Assembly: GCA_029204225.1 (NCBI GenBank)
Contig: CM055092.1
Location: forward strand, 38,695,800 to 38,759,799
Direction: 5' to 3'
DNA: 64,000 nucleotides
Origin: Diphasiastrum complanatum
Lineage: Eukaryota; Streptophyta; Lycopodiopsida; Lycopodiales; Lycopodiaceae
Positions within the stretch are counted from its first letter, which is position 1. Each line of letters starts with the position of its first letter. Shown piece after piece: positions 1 to 11,068 of the stretch. The notes beneath the pieces were generated by a model. The model did not search any database. It saw only the letters and a program-made list of their open reading frames with translations, and had not been told where the DNA came from. Position numbers and translations under genes: made by a program.

Positions 1-317
1 ACCGACTACAGAATCGCAAAATCATCACATTCACCACTCGCCAAGAGCATCCAAAGTGTGATTATCAACCAGTTCTTCAACCTCTGCATGTCCCACACAC
101 AGCTCGTCCAATGCAAGTCCGCTATCTTGCCCAATGGCTTCCAATTGGCACCACCTCACACATCCATCACTTATGACTGCCAAAATGTGTGTACCTCCAA
201 GCTAGCCTATATTTCTATCCGAACGAGAAATTTCCAAGCTACAGATGCGTGTGTCAATCCAGCTATCACCTGACTCGACAATGCCACTGTCGATCATACT
301 TGTGAGAGCGTTCCCCC
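1..317. other. No gene recognised
   Basis: This stretch has only a short open frame and no motif I recognise. It is moderately rich in C and A and runs into the 424-bp duplication that follows. It may belong to the antisense LTR-type element whose primer-site-like sequence lies near 2.42 kb, but nothing here proves it. Confidence 0.3.
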
Positions 318-1165
318 AAAATGCCACTTGATGTTGGTTGGTTCAAGCCCCAAGAGTTGAACCTGATTACAAGAAGTTTTCACCTGTAACTGGCATAACA
401 TGCCTACCTCTCACCTGTGATTGCTTGCCCTCTCAAAATTGTCGCCAATGATGAGTAGTCACACCGCCAAACTGCACTTCTGTCGCCAATACTAGCTTTC
501 TCCATACAATTCCGCTACCATTCGCTCCCATACTATATTTACCACTTTCAAACACCCTGTTACCTTGTCAGGAGTAAGTAATAATGATTCAGAAGTGATA
601 ATGCCTCATTGTACTGCCCTGTAGTAGGTTTCAACAGCCAAAAATGGCCCCGAATTTGTCCCTACAGTACCCAAATAGCGAATGTAGCCCATCACTAGGT
701 CACCCGCACTCCGCTCGATAAAATGGTGATGAAAACACCCCGAAACGCCACTTGACGTTGGTTGGTTCAAACCCCAAGATTGAACCTGATCATAAGAAGT
801 TTTCACCTGTAACCGGCATACCATGCCTACCTCTCACCTGTGATTGCTTGCCCTCTCAAAATTGTCGCGAATGATGAGTAGTCACGCCGCCAAACTGCAC
901 TTCTGTCGCCAATACTAGTTTTCTCCACACAATTCTGCTACCATTCGCTCCCATACTGCATTTACCACTTTCAAACACCATGTTACCCTGTCAGGAGTAA
1001 GTAATAATGATTCAGAAGTGACAATGCCTCATTGTAATGCCCTGTAGCAGATTTCACCAACCAAAAATTGGCCCAAATTTGGCCCTATGATACCCAAATA
1101 GCGAATGTAGCCCATCACTAGGTCACCCGCACTCCGCTTGATAGAATGGTGATGAAAACACCCCA
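318..1165. repeat. Tandem duplication of a ~424-bp unit
   Basis: Two adjacent copies, about 318-741 and 742-1165, match along their whole length with scattered substitutions and small indels. Shared landmarks are a GATGTTGGTTGG-like start, a GGAGTAAGTAATAATGATTC stretch (571 and 994) and CACTAGGTCACCCGCACTCC (692 and 1116). A third copy seems to begin near 1160 and breaks off at once. The divergence means this is an old duplication. No coding potential is evident; the two antisense ORFs of 60-70 codons are just equivalent frames in each copy. Confidence 0.85.
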
Positions 1166-2418
1166 AAATGTGTTTCTCCCTACTCTGTGACATGGCTCTA
1201 TCAATTTCAGGGGTCATTTTGGCCCAAGGATGGCCAAAAAAGGCGCCTTCTAGCCTAGGATAGCCCTATCCAAAATGCCTTACAAAAAATGAACTGGTTC
1301 TTCATAATGAAGATTTTTACTAAAGTGAAGTCCATTCTGGACTTCGAGTCCCTTCACTGAATTTCACATTGAAAATTTTTAATGAAGAGAAGGGTGCCTT
1401 TGCCCTTCAGGCCAGGCCCCTTTACTTGCCATCTAACGACCGATCTCTAATCGACTGTCCACACCTCATCCCGAAGGTATGATCTTTGCCATTGATCACT
1501 TTCAGATCTGATCCTACGGTCTATTTCCCTCATGTGCATTGATGCTCACTCCTCCAGCCACTAGAATATTCCACGCACTATGGGACCAACTCTATTGGTC
1601 GCGCACACTGGCCCGCGAGCCTCCAAGGCTCTCTCTTCTTCTCTCCCTTCTCTTTTCTCCACAACTATGGCGGTTTCTGCTCTCTCTTTGGATCAATCCA
1701 GCTCATTGATCTCTCCACGGCCGCCCACGTCCCTTTACAGATACACTTGTCTTTCAAAAACGCCCACATGCAGCCCCTGACAGCATCAAAAAAGGCTTTC
1801 TATAGAGAAAGATCTATGCTTTTCACTTTGTAAACCCCGGTTTCCAAACCACAACTCTGAGAGAGGATTTCTTGGACATTTCTCAGTCTTTTACTGAGAT
1901 TTCACTTGCAGCTCCTATTTGGCTGAGTTCGCCCTACCTCCAGCTCAGTAACACAATTTACGGCTTGCCAATTGGTGGGGTATCAACTGCAAACACACTG
2001 GTTTTCATTCCAAACCGTCAACACCCCACGAAACTGGAAATTTCTCAAATTTCCTCCGTTTTCCACCCAATCGATCCTGTAAATTGCTATGGCTTTCTGT
2101 CACTGCTCTTTACAAATCCCTTGCAAGCCCCGTTGTGCCAAACGGTTGTCCCACAGTGAATAACGTAGCCAACATCGATGATTTCTCCGAAACCACCGAA
2201 ATTACAAGATTTTCTGTTTCTCTCTGGAATCCACCTACGACAATCGTTATGATCTTCCCCGAAGCTCCGATCGAAGGAACTTTGTTGTCTCCTGCCATCC
2301 GGACTGCCGATACCCCGTATGGAGTCCTCTCTCCTGAGATGCTCCGATTGCTATTTTTCTTGGTGAAAGACGCTATCCCATAGCTCCACCGGATTGTGCA
2401 TACCTGCAACACCCAAAC
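1166..2418. other. Probable antisense leader or internal region of an LTR element
   Basis: About 1.25 kb with no recognisable protein. Overlapping open frames of about 100 codons occur on both strands at 2.08-2.41 kb, but neither resembles gag or pol. Because a tRNA-Met-type primer-site complement follows at 2419-2430, the region is most simply the 5' internal part of a minus-strand LTR retrotransposon, possibly a non-coding derivative. That is an inference. Confidence 0.3.
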
Positions 2419-2430
2419 ACTCTGATACCA
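2419..2430 (-). promoter_or_regulatory. Primer-binding-site-like sequence (minus strand)
   Basis: ACTCTGATACCA on the plus strand is the complement of TGGTATCAGAGT, one base away from the tRNA-Met primer site TGGTATCAGAGC used by the better-preserved copia elements in this window. It implies a minus-strand element whose LTR lies to the right, from about 2434, and whose interior lies to the left. Confidence 0.5.
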
Positions 2431-2433
2431 AGT

Positions 2434-2568
2434 TGAAACTCTGTTAGGATCTAGTGCAGTATGCAGATCACATCACATAATCACCATAGTCACTCCTCAC
2501 AAGCTCTCATAGATGGCACAACAAAAGTTAATAGATTACAAAGAAACATTGTACAAATAGAGTATATT
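2434..2568 (-). repeat. Possible truncated LTR (minus strand)
   Basis: This sits directly beyond the primer-site-like sequence and begins with TG on the plus strand, as an antisense LTR end would. It is cut off at about 2568, where sequence shared with 63.82-64.00 kb begins. No second LTR is in the window, so the call rests on position only. Confidence 0.3.
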
Positions 2569-4145
2569 TTTTAATGCAATATTTATTCTATGTTTGTGTC
2601 TTGAGACACAATTATTGCACTCAATGTTGGATGGTATTTCACTGCACGTTTTCACAAGCGTATCAATATCGATGATAGTGTTTGATGTATCAATATTTTG
2701 ATTGCTTTGTAGAAGATGCTGGATATGTGTTGGAAAAATTTGTGTCTGTAATGTAAGACTTCCCATTTGACAATTTTTTGCTATGGGAGCTAGTTGCTCA
2801 TCACCATCTTTCTTTTGTGGCCATAAAACAATGTTGGAAAGATTAGATCTTCACTACAAGTATCTTGATACAATCCTATTGGATTTTGGCCCTCGCATGG
2901 AGCAATTGCTTTGTAACAATTTTCATAATCACTTATTGGGCAGTTGTGAAATTGTGGATGATAGTGTCTATTTCCAAATCTTCATCATCGGCTTCATTTC
3001 TATCATCTTCAGAAGTGTTTGTTTGTAGAGTTTCACCTTCTTTTGTGTTGTGTTTTCTGTACTTGTGAAAATGCGTTATCCAGTCATTATTGATTTTCAC
3101 ATTACATTCCTTGTATAATGGTGTATCACATAATTGTTGTAAAGCTTGTATCAATGTGATTGATCTTACGATTCCACTCATATATGCAGTCTTGTATTAC
3201 ATTTTGTGTCGTAATGCAACAACCACACAAGCACTTTCGTCCATGAATCTTGGTAGCACATTTTGCACTTGATCTAGATTTGCAGCGACATTGATAATAC
3301 TTACAGCAATGCCTAGTTGTCCTTCAAATGAGAGATCTCTTAATTGTGAGAATGCAATCCTTGGTGATACTAAGCGTTCTTTTAAGTCATTGAGTTTATT
3401 TACTTTGGTCAATGCCTTATTCGTGGAATACTTCATTGGTGATGCATAATCAGGTAACATTTCTTTTTATATTGTAGCTCTGCAATATTTGCATATTTTT
3501 TTCACATGGATGTCGGTTATTTGTTTTTCTTCAAATAATTTATTTTTTCTAAGTAATTGATTGATCTCTCTGTCAAAACAAACACATCTTGTTTTAGGAG
3601 AATCGTCGATTCTTTCTTCGTACTTTGCAATTTTTTTAAAATTTCCTCCATGTTTTTTTATGAAATCTTCAACAGATATTTCTTGCTCACTAAAATTGCT
3701 CAGTGGATTCATTATAGTTGTTTCGCTTTGTTTAATAGTTGATGATATTCATTTGTTTTTATGTACTTTCTCGAGTACTAAATGTTGCTGTTGTTTGATA
3801 GTTGTGAGTGTTGATGGACTTGCTTAAATTTATTAACAATTGACATTTGTTACAAGTAGTGAAATTGATTTACTAGAGAGTGTAGATTTTGTTTCATTGT
3901 TTCTGTCCATTTGTATCGCTTTCATTTTTTGTTGTTTCTTTTCAAGAATATACTTCTACTTTGTTGTCAATATTTGCTTGTGTAATGATGATTTTCGTTG
4001 CTCCAATTGGATTGATGCATGTCACAATTTCTTGAATTGTTGTTGCTGAATCAGTGTCACAGTGATATACTACTAGCTTATATTTCATGCATTTGCAAAA
4101 CCAAAACAAACGAAAGCTCACATTGTATTGGCAATTGATTGTCAT
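2569..4145 (-). pseudogene. Helitron replicase N-terminal region (DUF6570-like), decayed, copy A
   Basis: Several minus-strand frames read consecutively and together match the N-terminal part of Helitron/PIF1-type polyproteins. From 3712 to 3467 there is a basic segment ending in a paired-Cys motif (ICKYCRATI). Next, 3460-3197 carries RLVSPRIAFSQLRDLSFEG, a close variant of the family's signature leading to a VLPR motif. Then 3181-2933, and 2930-2800 with IAPCEGQNPIGLYQD and SEDLIFPTLFYG, equivalent to the family's APGEGQ and FPTLF blocks. In-frame stops and frame changes separate the pieces. The HUH nuclease and helicase domains are absent. A frame at 4145-3942 may be the protein's start. 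Expressed protein is very unlikely. Confidence 0.8.
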
Positions 4146-4241
4146 TGTTGGTAATAAGTTTTATGTATGTTTCGAATGATGTGATTTGCTCATATTGGAT
4201 TTCAAAAATTGGAACGTTTTTGTATTGTTCTTTCCAGATTG

Positions 4242-4380
4242 TAGTATCACAGGGGGAAGTCCCTGCCTGAGGGCCTTCATTGCTGGGAGGGCCCTTGCCC
4301 GATTGTTTTGCAAAATTTGTGCAAGGGTGCGCCCAGGCCCCGACCAGCAAGGAAGGCCCTGAGGGCTTCGGGCCTTCCCC
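4242..4380. other. GC-rich segment with a strong hairpin
   Basis: In otherwise AT-rich DNA, this 140-bp stretch is rich in G/C and self-complementary pieces. GGAAGGCCC (4351-4359) pairs perfectly with GGGCCTTCC (4370-4378) around a 10-base loop. A T-run of 18 and a CCGTACGGTACGGCCGTACG segment (4417-4436, containing a 12-bp perfect palindrome at 4424-4435) follow. The same arrangement is in copy B at 14389-14585. GC-rich hairpins occur near Helitron 3' ends, but I see no convincing CTRR terminus at the usual spacing. Confidence 0.5.
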
Positions 4381-4532
4381 TACGTAATGCAAAGGATTTT
4401 TTTTTTTTTTTTTTGGCCGTACGGTACGGCCGTACGAGTGGACCAATTTATTTATTTTTTTTCGCAAATTTTTTTACGTTTGTGGTGGAATGTGGATGTC
4501 GACAGCCAATGACAGGCTGCCACATAGCACAT

Positions 4533-4660
4533 GCACATTCCACCGGAGAGGAGACAGAACGTGCATTCCACCGGAGAGAGGAGAGAGAACGTGCATTCCA
4601 TCGGAGAGAGGAGAGAGAAAGTGGATTCCATTGGAGAGAGGAGAGAGTGACAGATTCCTA
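4533..4660. repeat. Minisatellite, ~30-bp unit, about four copies (copy A)
   Basis: Four head-to-tail units begin with CATTCCACCGGAGAG or close variants and end in a GA-rich tail. Open frames of 80-130 codons across this area on both strands are repeat translations, not genes. The copy in unit B is at 14682-14809. Confidence 0.85.
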
Positions 4661-4739
4661 GGAGAGAGAAAATTGGATGGACATTATGCTCCTGGAGGTG
4701 GTCCCAAAATACAAAGGACACCTGAGCACAAGGCATTAC

Positions 4740-4905
4740 AGATTTACTAAAAACCCACAAACTTGGTTAAAAAATACTGTAATATGCGGTTAATTTTGTG
4801 TGGGTGCTGCGGAAGAACATTTGGAAGCATTTCTATACAAAATTGTAGAATTTTGCAATAGGCTAATGAGAATGTCATCGATTTCAGTGATTTGCAAGGC
4901 CAAAA
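4740..4905. repeat. Dispersed ~160-bp repeat
   Basis: The block with CACAAACTTGGTTAAAAAA and TTTTGCAATAGGCTAATGAG occurs four times in the window: here, at 14890-15054, at 10257-10415 and at 56627-56785. The latter two are 80-90% similar to this one by eye and follow an AG microsatellite. No coding capacity is visible. Confidence 0.8.
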
Positions 4906-5664
4906 ATTTAAATTAAGAAAAGAAATCTAAAAATAACTAATATTCTTTTGCACAAGATGCAAAAAATGGAAAAATGCCAAAAGAAAATACTTCACACCCG
5001 ACATTGCACAACCGTCAATCCTTCCACCCTAGTCAATTGGCCGGGAGAAGGGGAGACTTTTGCACCTAATTGCCTTGCCATTTGGGGCAAAGTAATGGTA
5101 CGGGATGAGAAGACTTGAAATTGTAAGCTAAGCTTGGTGGGTCCTCCCATGAAGCCCATTCTAATAAGAGTATGAAACATGTGTTGCACCTGCTCATGAA
5201 ATCAAAGTTTGGACTCGTGGGTCACAATCACCTTTCCGGGCTTCTCACGATCCATCCCCTTCGCATTTGCTACCACAGGCTTCTCCTCTTTCAGATGAGC
5301 AAAACAGCTGCTGCTGGAACAGATCAGGACAACGTGTGCTACGTGATCAGTGCTGCAGATTGAAGAAGTTAACTGGTGGAGGCGCGGCGGGGACAATTTT
5401 GGATGACCAGTAGTTCACAGGTCATGAAAGCTTCAAGATACACGTGAAAGTTACGAAAAGACTCACAATATACAAACCTGTTGTTGGGTTGGGTTTTTTT
5501 TGCCTCATGGGAACTTGGAATGGGTGATTGAGAATCAGAAGCCAATGGCAATATTGGCCCATCAGCAGCAGATTTGGGTCGTGCGTGAACCGCGTGCAAT
5601 TTGCCGTGTGTCAGGGGCATTAGGCTTGTAGAAGAGTGACCATAGGCACATATGGGCTTAGCTC

Positions 5665-5672
5665 TATAAAAG
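5665..5672 (+). promoter_or_regulatory. Candidate TATA box of MTPSL copy A
   Basis: TATAAAAG in a CTC-flanked context lies about 980 bp before the first ATG of the terpene synthase gene. If used, the transcript would have a long leader, possibly with a 5' UTR intron. A nearer alternative is GTATAAGAG at about 6614, some 40 bp before the ATG, with a CCAAT at 6599. Both are duplicated in copy B (TATAAAAG at 15814). The sequence does not decide between them. Confidence 0.4.
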
Positions 5673-6654
5673 ATGCTTGCAATAGACTACTCTTGTAAGA
5701 CTATCAGCTGAAGTGTCTCAAGAGCCGGGAGAGGTGCAGAACGGCCTTTGCTCAGAGCACAGCACACTTCTCAATTACATTTGTCATCGACCATCTTCTA
5801 AGTTGTCACCGCTTTGCGAATTTATTTTGCCTTTTTTAAATGCGAGCTACTTTTATTTGAGCCGTTTAGATGCCGAAACCTGAATAGTATTGAGAAGAAT
5901 TCTGTGATAATAAGATATCTGGTGTCTTGAGATATTTACAACATTAGCTCTTTTGTGTCTCAACTTTCAAGTTTCACTCTGTGGCGCAAACAGAGGTGCT
6001 GCTTCTCTCTCTCTGAGCTATTGCAAATACATTCAATTTTTCAGCTGGCATCAGAATATGATATATCTCTTAGAACATCATCTTAGCTCTCTATGTTAGA
6101 AAGCATCAATAATATTCCTAAATCAGCGCTTTTACGTCTAATGAAATGAGACAAGTTATACAGCAACTCTAAGACGGGAAAGCCAGGCTGTCTTGAATTC
6201 CTTGATGATATGTATATGGTTTCGACAATAGCATAACATGTTATTTTCTCTCGTGCAGAAACTAGAATGAAGTTGCAGAAAAGCATTACTGAATCGATGG
6301 AACTGAAAGAAGATATAGCTAATTATCATGGGCACAACAAGGTATAACGGATTTAAGTGAATTATCAGATACACGATTTCCAAATCGATGCTTGTGTGAG
6401 TGTTAATGGTTGATAGCTCAAGTACAAGGATTGGTTTGCTTGTTTGTAGCCTAGATTGAACTGTAATATATTCAAAGCTTTGTAATCGCGGCGAATTTTG
6501 CAGACTTAGGGTATGTCACAGGCGGTGCTTGAAGCACCGAGTTATAAGCCTAGCCACGCTCACCACTTGGCGATTTGTACTGCTGTCTATTCTTGCAGCC
6601 AATGTATCTTTGTGTATAAGAGCATAACATTAGAGCGTAGTCGCGCATGCTATC

Positions 6655-8288
6655 ATGCCCTATCAATATAATCTTTGGCATATGAATTCACTACAGGACA
6701 GTGCAGGACAAGATATAAGTGATGCTGGAATGACAATTATGAACTCCTTCACGATTCCAGAATTTATTCCACCCTACCCCGTGAGAGTCCACTCTATGGA
6801 GGCGGAAACTTGCAAAACAATTCGCGAATGGCTTCTCTATCATTCTGTGGACAAGGTCTTCGACCCTGACAAGTTTACAAAACTACTGCATAGTCCAGAA
6901 TTTGCAGCTCGAATGTTTCCAGACACTTCAGCAGAGAGGTTGGAATTGTTCTCTAAGTTCTTGATAGTTACGTATGTGGTTGACGAGATAATGGACGACA
7001 CAGAACTTGAAAGGCCTTGGGAGACGACCGTTTCTCTTGCGCTGGAAATTCACAAAGTGATAACATCAACTTTTCCTGAAATTCAATCAGTAACGGAGAT
7101 TTTAGATACTTTTTCAACTGATTGGCGTGAAACTATTGAAAATCTCTTCCCTGACGAGCCATACAACGTCAAAGATAGCCATCCCAATCCCTGCGAAAGT
7201 AAGCCCAACGACTTGTTTTCTATCTACTGTTCTCTAGGAGAATTTCCGAGAAGATGCACATGTAAGCAGGCACATATATCTGCCATCCTTGGTTGCGTTA
7301 AGTTGACTGATCGTGTTGATTTTTCTGATTCTGACAGTTGACGCTGGGAAACTATCCCCAATAGGCTCCTGTTTTCGTGACTTTTGGGGTGCAGCCGTAG
7401 CATCGATGCACCGCGAGTCTTGCCTTCGACTAGCCCGGTTCTATCAAAAGTTCCTGATAGCCAGTCTCATTCAGATCCAAAACAGAGAAAACGGCGTCAT
7501 TCCGTCCCTAAATGAATATGTCCTGATTCGGAGAGACGCTGGAGCAAGCGCATGCAGTCTGGTACGTAAGCCATTGCTGAGTATTCATTGGATTTTACGT
7601 ATATGTTTCATGAATTTACGCAAGATACTCAGTAGTAACCATGGGATTCTATAATCCGAGGATCGGTGCTGTCAGCCTATTTCGTAAAATTGTCAAACTT
7701 CTCAATCAAACAGTATCTTCTAGGTTCTGAAAAGGCTATTTCTTAGATTGATGTGTTGTCTTATCTATCACGATTAACCTTAATGCTTGGCTTCAGATAT
7801 TCGTAGACTTTAACGATGGCGTACTTATACCGGAAGAAATCTTCAGCAGTCCTCAAATGCAAACAATGATGAATATATTCCGTGACATACTATCATGGCA
7901 CAACGATCTTTGGTCTTTCAAAAAGGTAAAGCTTAAAAAATAATCATCACGCTTGATTCCTGCACCCACTGATTGACAATTACTCGGTGTTGAAATTTGA
8001 ATGAGCTGCCATGTGCGTATGCAGGAATGCGTGGTCAAAGGAGATGTTCACAACCTTGTGTTTCTGCTCAGCCATTATCTTCCGTTTTCATACCAAAGAG
8101 CTGCGCAGGTTGTAACCGAAATGTTGCGTGCTCAATGCAGCGAGTTGGAGGCTGTGGCAGAGGAGCTGCTCAAGGCGACGACTGCAGTGGAGGAACATCG
8201 ACATACAGTTTGTAGATACATCGAAGCGAGCAGGCGCTGCATTGGAGCAACTCATGCATGGCACAACAGGAGTCTGCTCTTCAAGTGA
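6655..8288 (+). CDS. MTPSL: Microbial-type terpene synthase-like protein (MTPSL), copy A, four exons
   Basis: A class I terpene synthase, expected to ionise a prenyl diphosphate (probably FPP or GPP) to a terpene in the cytosol. My exon model is 6655-7198, 7338-7561, 7797-7925 and 8025-8288. All introns are GT-AG, every junction keeps frame, and the product is 386 residues, usual for the family. The Asp-rich motif is DEIMDD (residues 110-115), a variant of DDxxD. Residues 292-300 are a perfect NSE/DTE metal motif, NDLWSFKKE, split between K and E by intron 3. Arg246 lies 46 residues before it, as the pyrophosphate sensor does, and RY is at 363-364. There is no transit peptide. The start is uncertain, since M10 and M26 are alternatives. 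Product and substrate cannot be told from sequence. Confidence 0.9.
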
Positions 8289-8307
8289 ACATCAATTTCA
8301 GCATCAT

Positions 8308-8313
8308 AATAAA
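8308..8313 (+). terminator. Poly(A) signal of MTPSL copy A
   Basis: AATAAA lies 20 bases after the stop codon of the terpene synthase, in an A/T-rich 3' region. The same hexamer follows copy B at 18457-18462. Confidence 0.55.
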
Positions 8314-8539
8314 AATAAGTATGATTTACGATCCAGACTAAGGTCACTGGACAACTAATTGTTAGTTGCTATATTTCACTCATCCAAGTAACAATGTTAC
8401 AGTAGAGCATTGTTTAGTGCTCGTGTACTTTACATGTACGCAACAAGGAGATATGTATCACAGAGGGAGACCCTGCATTGCAAGATTGCAAGGAGTATCT
8501 GTTATTTAGGAAGAAATTTTGAAATGAAAAGGTAAAATT

Positions 8540-9029
8540 GATGAGCAAATAAAAGAAACAACAATGTGGTTTTATACCACAAACGCCTTGCCATGTGATA
8601 ATAATATAAATCCTAAAATTTTATGATTTAGATAAGGCATTTTAGATATTGGTGTGAGAAATTTTGAAATGAAAAGACAAAATTGATGAACAAATAAAAG
8701 TTAAGAAAAAACTATATTGCTTAAAAGAAGACATGTCTTGTTTGAGGTTTGTCTGGATTTTTTATATTGGCTTGTGAGAGGCTCTTTGAGGTTTAGTGGC
8801 TTGTAATATGGTTCTATTAACTCAACATTTGGCCTGTTAAGAAGTTTTGACACACTAAGAGATTGTATTCAGCTCAAGATTTAACATTTTGCACTAAGAG
8901 ATTGTAATAAACTCAAGATTTAAAACTTTTCACTTAAAAAACTCAAAATATTGCCTCTGAAGAGCCTCCTTAATAATAATACATAATAATACGATGGCTT
9001 TTGAGAGGTTCTATAAATCTCCCCATTGT
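8540..9029. repeat. Dispersed AT-rich repeat downstream of MTPSL
   Basis: The section around GTGGTTTTATACCACAAACGCCTTGCC recurs at 18712, partly at 19232, as a 22-bp scrap at 20387 and in diverged form at 63567-63660. It contains no open frame of note. Its different neighbours in each place show it belongs to the mobile or duplicated unit, not to the terpene synthase gene itself. Confidence 0.7.
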
Positions 9030-9250
9030 TCAGTTCTTCAGGGTACCGAACCATTCTTTGTTGTCTATCATGTGCCTAGTGGCTCCTGAGTCAATGTACC
9101 AAGCTTGATCTTCCTGATTCGATGACAATGTTGATGTAAAGATGCTAGAGTCTTCGACTTCACCTTCGTCAACAAAATAGCTAGCTTGCTTTGGTTTTTC
9201 ATTGCCCGACTTCGCCAAGAATTTATGGCATTCATTCTTCAAATGGCCGA
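9030..9250 (-). pseudogene. Copia gag-protease fragment (minus strand)
   Basis: A 70-codon minus-strand frame carries the C-terminal edge of a gag zinc knuckle (KNECHKFL) followed by a protease active-site block (AWYIDSGATRHM, with DSG). Its family differs from the neighbouring elements, which have WYIDSGASSHM or WWIDSGASSHM. Only about 60 bp of it survives at the end of unit B (19166-19222). Sequence shared with 55.55 kb begins just beyond, at about 9257. Confidence 0.75.
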
Positions 9251-10127
9251 AAGCCCTTGTTTTCCATCTTTAACAAAATCTTACTAAACTATGTAAATTT
9301 GGATTGGGTGGATATAAATCACCAGTAGCTATCCAAAGATCAATATTTCATCTATTTTCTAACCTCCAAGAGTTCATGTCATGTCTATACCCATGCAGCC
9401 ATGGTTGTAAGATATTATAGATCTTAGTTTACATGCATATGATACTTGGTTGCCATTCTCATCAAGAATTTGAGGGTTGACTATCAACACAAATCATATG
9501 GAAAATTCTGAAGCAATCCAATGGCTAGATGTTTATTTTATGAAAAGTGAAGAGTGAAGTACACATGTTTGATGTTTGAAAAGTGAAATAGAAATGTTTG
9601 ATGTTTGAAAAGTAAAATAAACATGTTTGGTATTTTGGAAAAGTGAAGGTGACATAGATGTGTTTGAAGCCTACAATTGAAATAATATACATTTGAAATA
9701 TAAAATTTAAAATTTAATGATACCTTTAGCTTTATGTCATTCCTATAGTCCCATTTGAGTTAAAAGTCAACAAAGTACTCTTAGTTCTAGTTTTGCCCTA
9801 CAAAGTAATCATGTACTCCAATAGAAATGGGACTACATTCAACTCTTCACTCTTGATCACCCTATGTGGTAACCCAAGGTAAATGTGTCACATAGGACTG
9901 ATTAGCAAAAAAACTATTATGATTAGCAAACTTGGCCCTCTCTGAATCCAAAAAGTGCCCTAACGTGACTAGTTAGACTCCTATTTATGTTTTTCTGAGG
10001 CCCAAAATTAGGTCTTCTAGAACCTTCTATCTCAAGCCACTTGTCCTTTCATGATGAATTCTAGAAGTGGCTTACTCTCCAAGTTACCAAACAATTCTAG
10101 TTATTCCCCTCTTTCTCACACTTATAA

Positions 10128-10148
10128 TTGTGTGTGTGTGTGTGTGTG

Positions 10149-10216
<68 letters not shown>
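10128..10216. repeat. Compound microsatellite (TG)n(AG)n
   Basis: About ten TG repeats followed by some 33 AG repeats. The ORFs reading RERERE or SLSLSL here are repeat translations. The homologous site at 56.43 kb is considerably longer. Confidence 0.95.
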
Positions 10217-10219
<3 letters not shown>

Positions 10220-11068
10220 ATGTACAATGGAACGAGGGGCCGAATTTTCGGGATTTAATAAAAACTCACAAACTTGGTTAAAAAAAATTGTAATATGCGG
10301 TATAATTTTGTGTGTGGGTGCTGCAGAAGGACATTTGGAGGCATTGCTTTACAAAATTGCAGAATTTTGCAATAGGCTAATGAGAATGTCATCAATTTCA
10401 GTGATTTGTATGAAAAGCATGGAAATATGAGTGGCAAAGAAAAAAAATATTCAAGACAAGAGAGAAAAAAGGCAAGAAATATTACTGGCACAAGGGGATG
10501 GGATGTACACTACATCGTACTTAGGTACAATGGTTGAAGGACAATAATGAGAACACAATTGATGATGGTGGGTAGCATCTACCAAGTAGTTGAAACAATG
10601 CCATCCTTCGCATTTATAGTGTACCTTACTACAATCAGATCTAAAACAACCACAATCTTAAATTCAATAGGCACCTAAGACAATGATAAAGTGATGAGTT
10701 TTTTTTGCTAATTGAAGACTACAGATCTATTGTGATTCTCATCAATCCTATTATGTTCAATTTCATGTTTAAAGTTTAAATTTCATAGTGTATGTGCCTT
10801 GTACCATGTGATGGATATTCTTTCAAGAAGGGTGTAGTGAACATGTAAACCTTAGATTCACCATTGCTAGTTCATCTCAAGCTTCAAGATAGGCACTAAA
10901 TAAATTAGAAGATGCCTATTGCATACAATTGTGAATTTCAAGTTATGTTTTTTGTGAGGGGCAGGCGGGTAATAACTGAGACAACCTTCAACTAGAAGAC
11001 TTTTATTGCAAATGTACTTAATCATTGACACTTAATGCAAGTGCTAGCTTATGTTTTGTATTTTGGAG

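Larger units (their letters stand above)
2877..9070 (+). repeat. Duplicated Helitron-MTPSL block, copy A
   Basis: This block recurs at 13339-19222 (copy B). From 3960 on, the offset is about 10,149 bp and identity is extremely high: I count about seven substitutions in roughly 5.1 kb plus a 2-base difference in a T-run near 4400. In the Helitron part, copy B lacks about 0.35 kb (A 2962-3307), while A lacks about 35 bp that B has near 14053-14087. The right edge of the match is in an antisense copia scrap near 9070. So few differences indicate a very recent duplication, or two haplotypes laid end to end by the assembler. Confidence 0.9.

Noticed and set aside
1580-2412. Protein-coding genes in the 60-100 codon frames near the left end
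   Set aside because: Open on both strands, no domain, and next to an antisense LTR primer site.
4308-4760. ORFs of 80-130 codons before MTPSL copy A (and 14455-14909 before copy B)
   Set aside because: They follow the 30-bp minisatellite and the T-run, and several frames on both strands are open at once.
5172-5363. Upstream small gene or extra first exon of MTPSL
   Set aside because: No motif, overlapping frames on the other strand, and it lies before the candidate TATA box.
7313-7654. Separate 113-codon gene overlapping the end of MTPSL exon 1
   Set aside because: It is exon 2 read through its donor into intron 2. The splice model joins it in frame with the rest of the terpene synthase.
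6655-8288. Bacterial or fungal contamination as source of the terpene synthase
   Set aside because: The gene has three GT-AG introns and is embedded in plant retrotransposon and Helitron sequence. MTPSL genes of microbial origin are established in non-seed plants.
10051-10430. ORFs with long Arg-Glu or Ser-Leu runs over the AG microsatellite, also at 56351-56653
   Set aside because: They are translations of the AG/TG repeat, open in several frames on both strands; no gene is needed to explain them.
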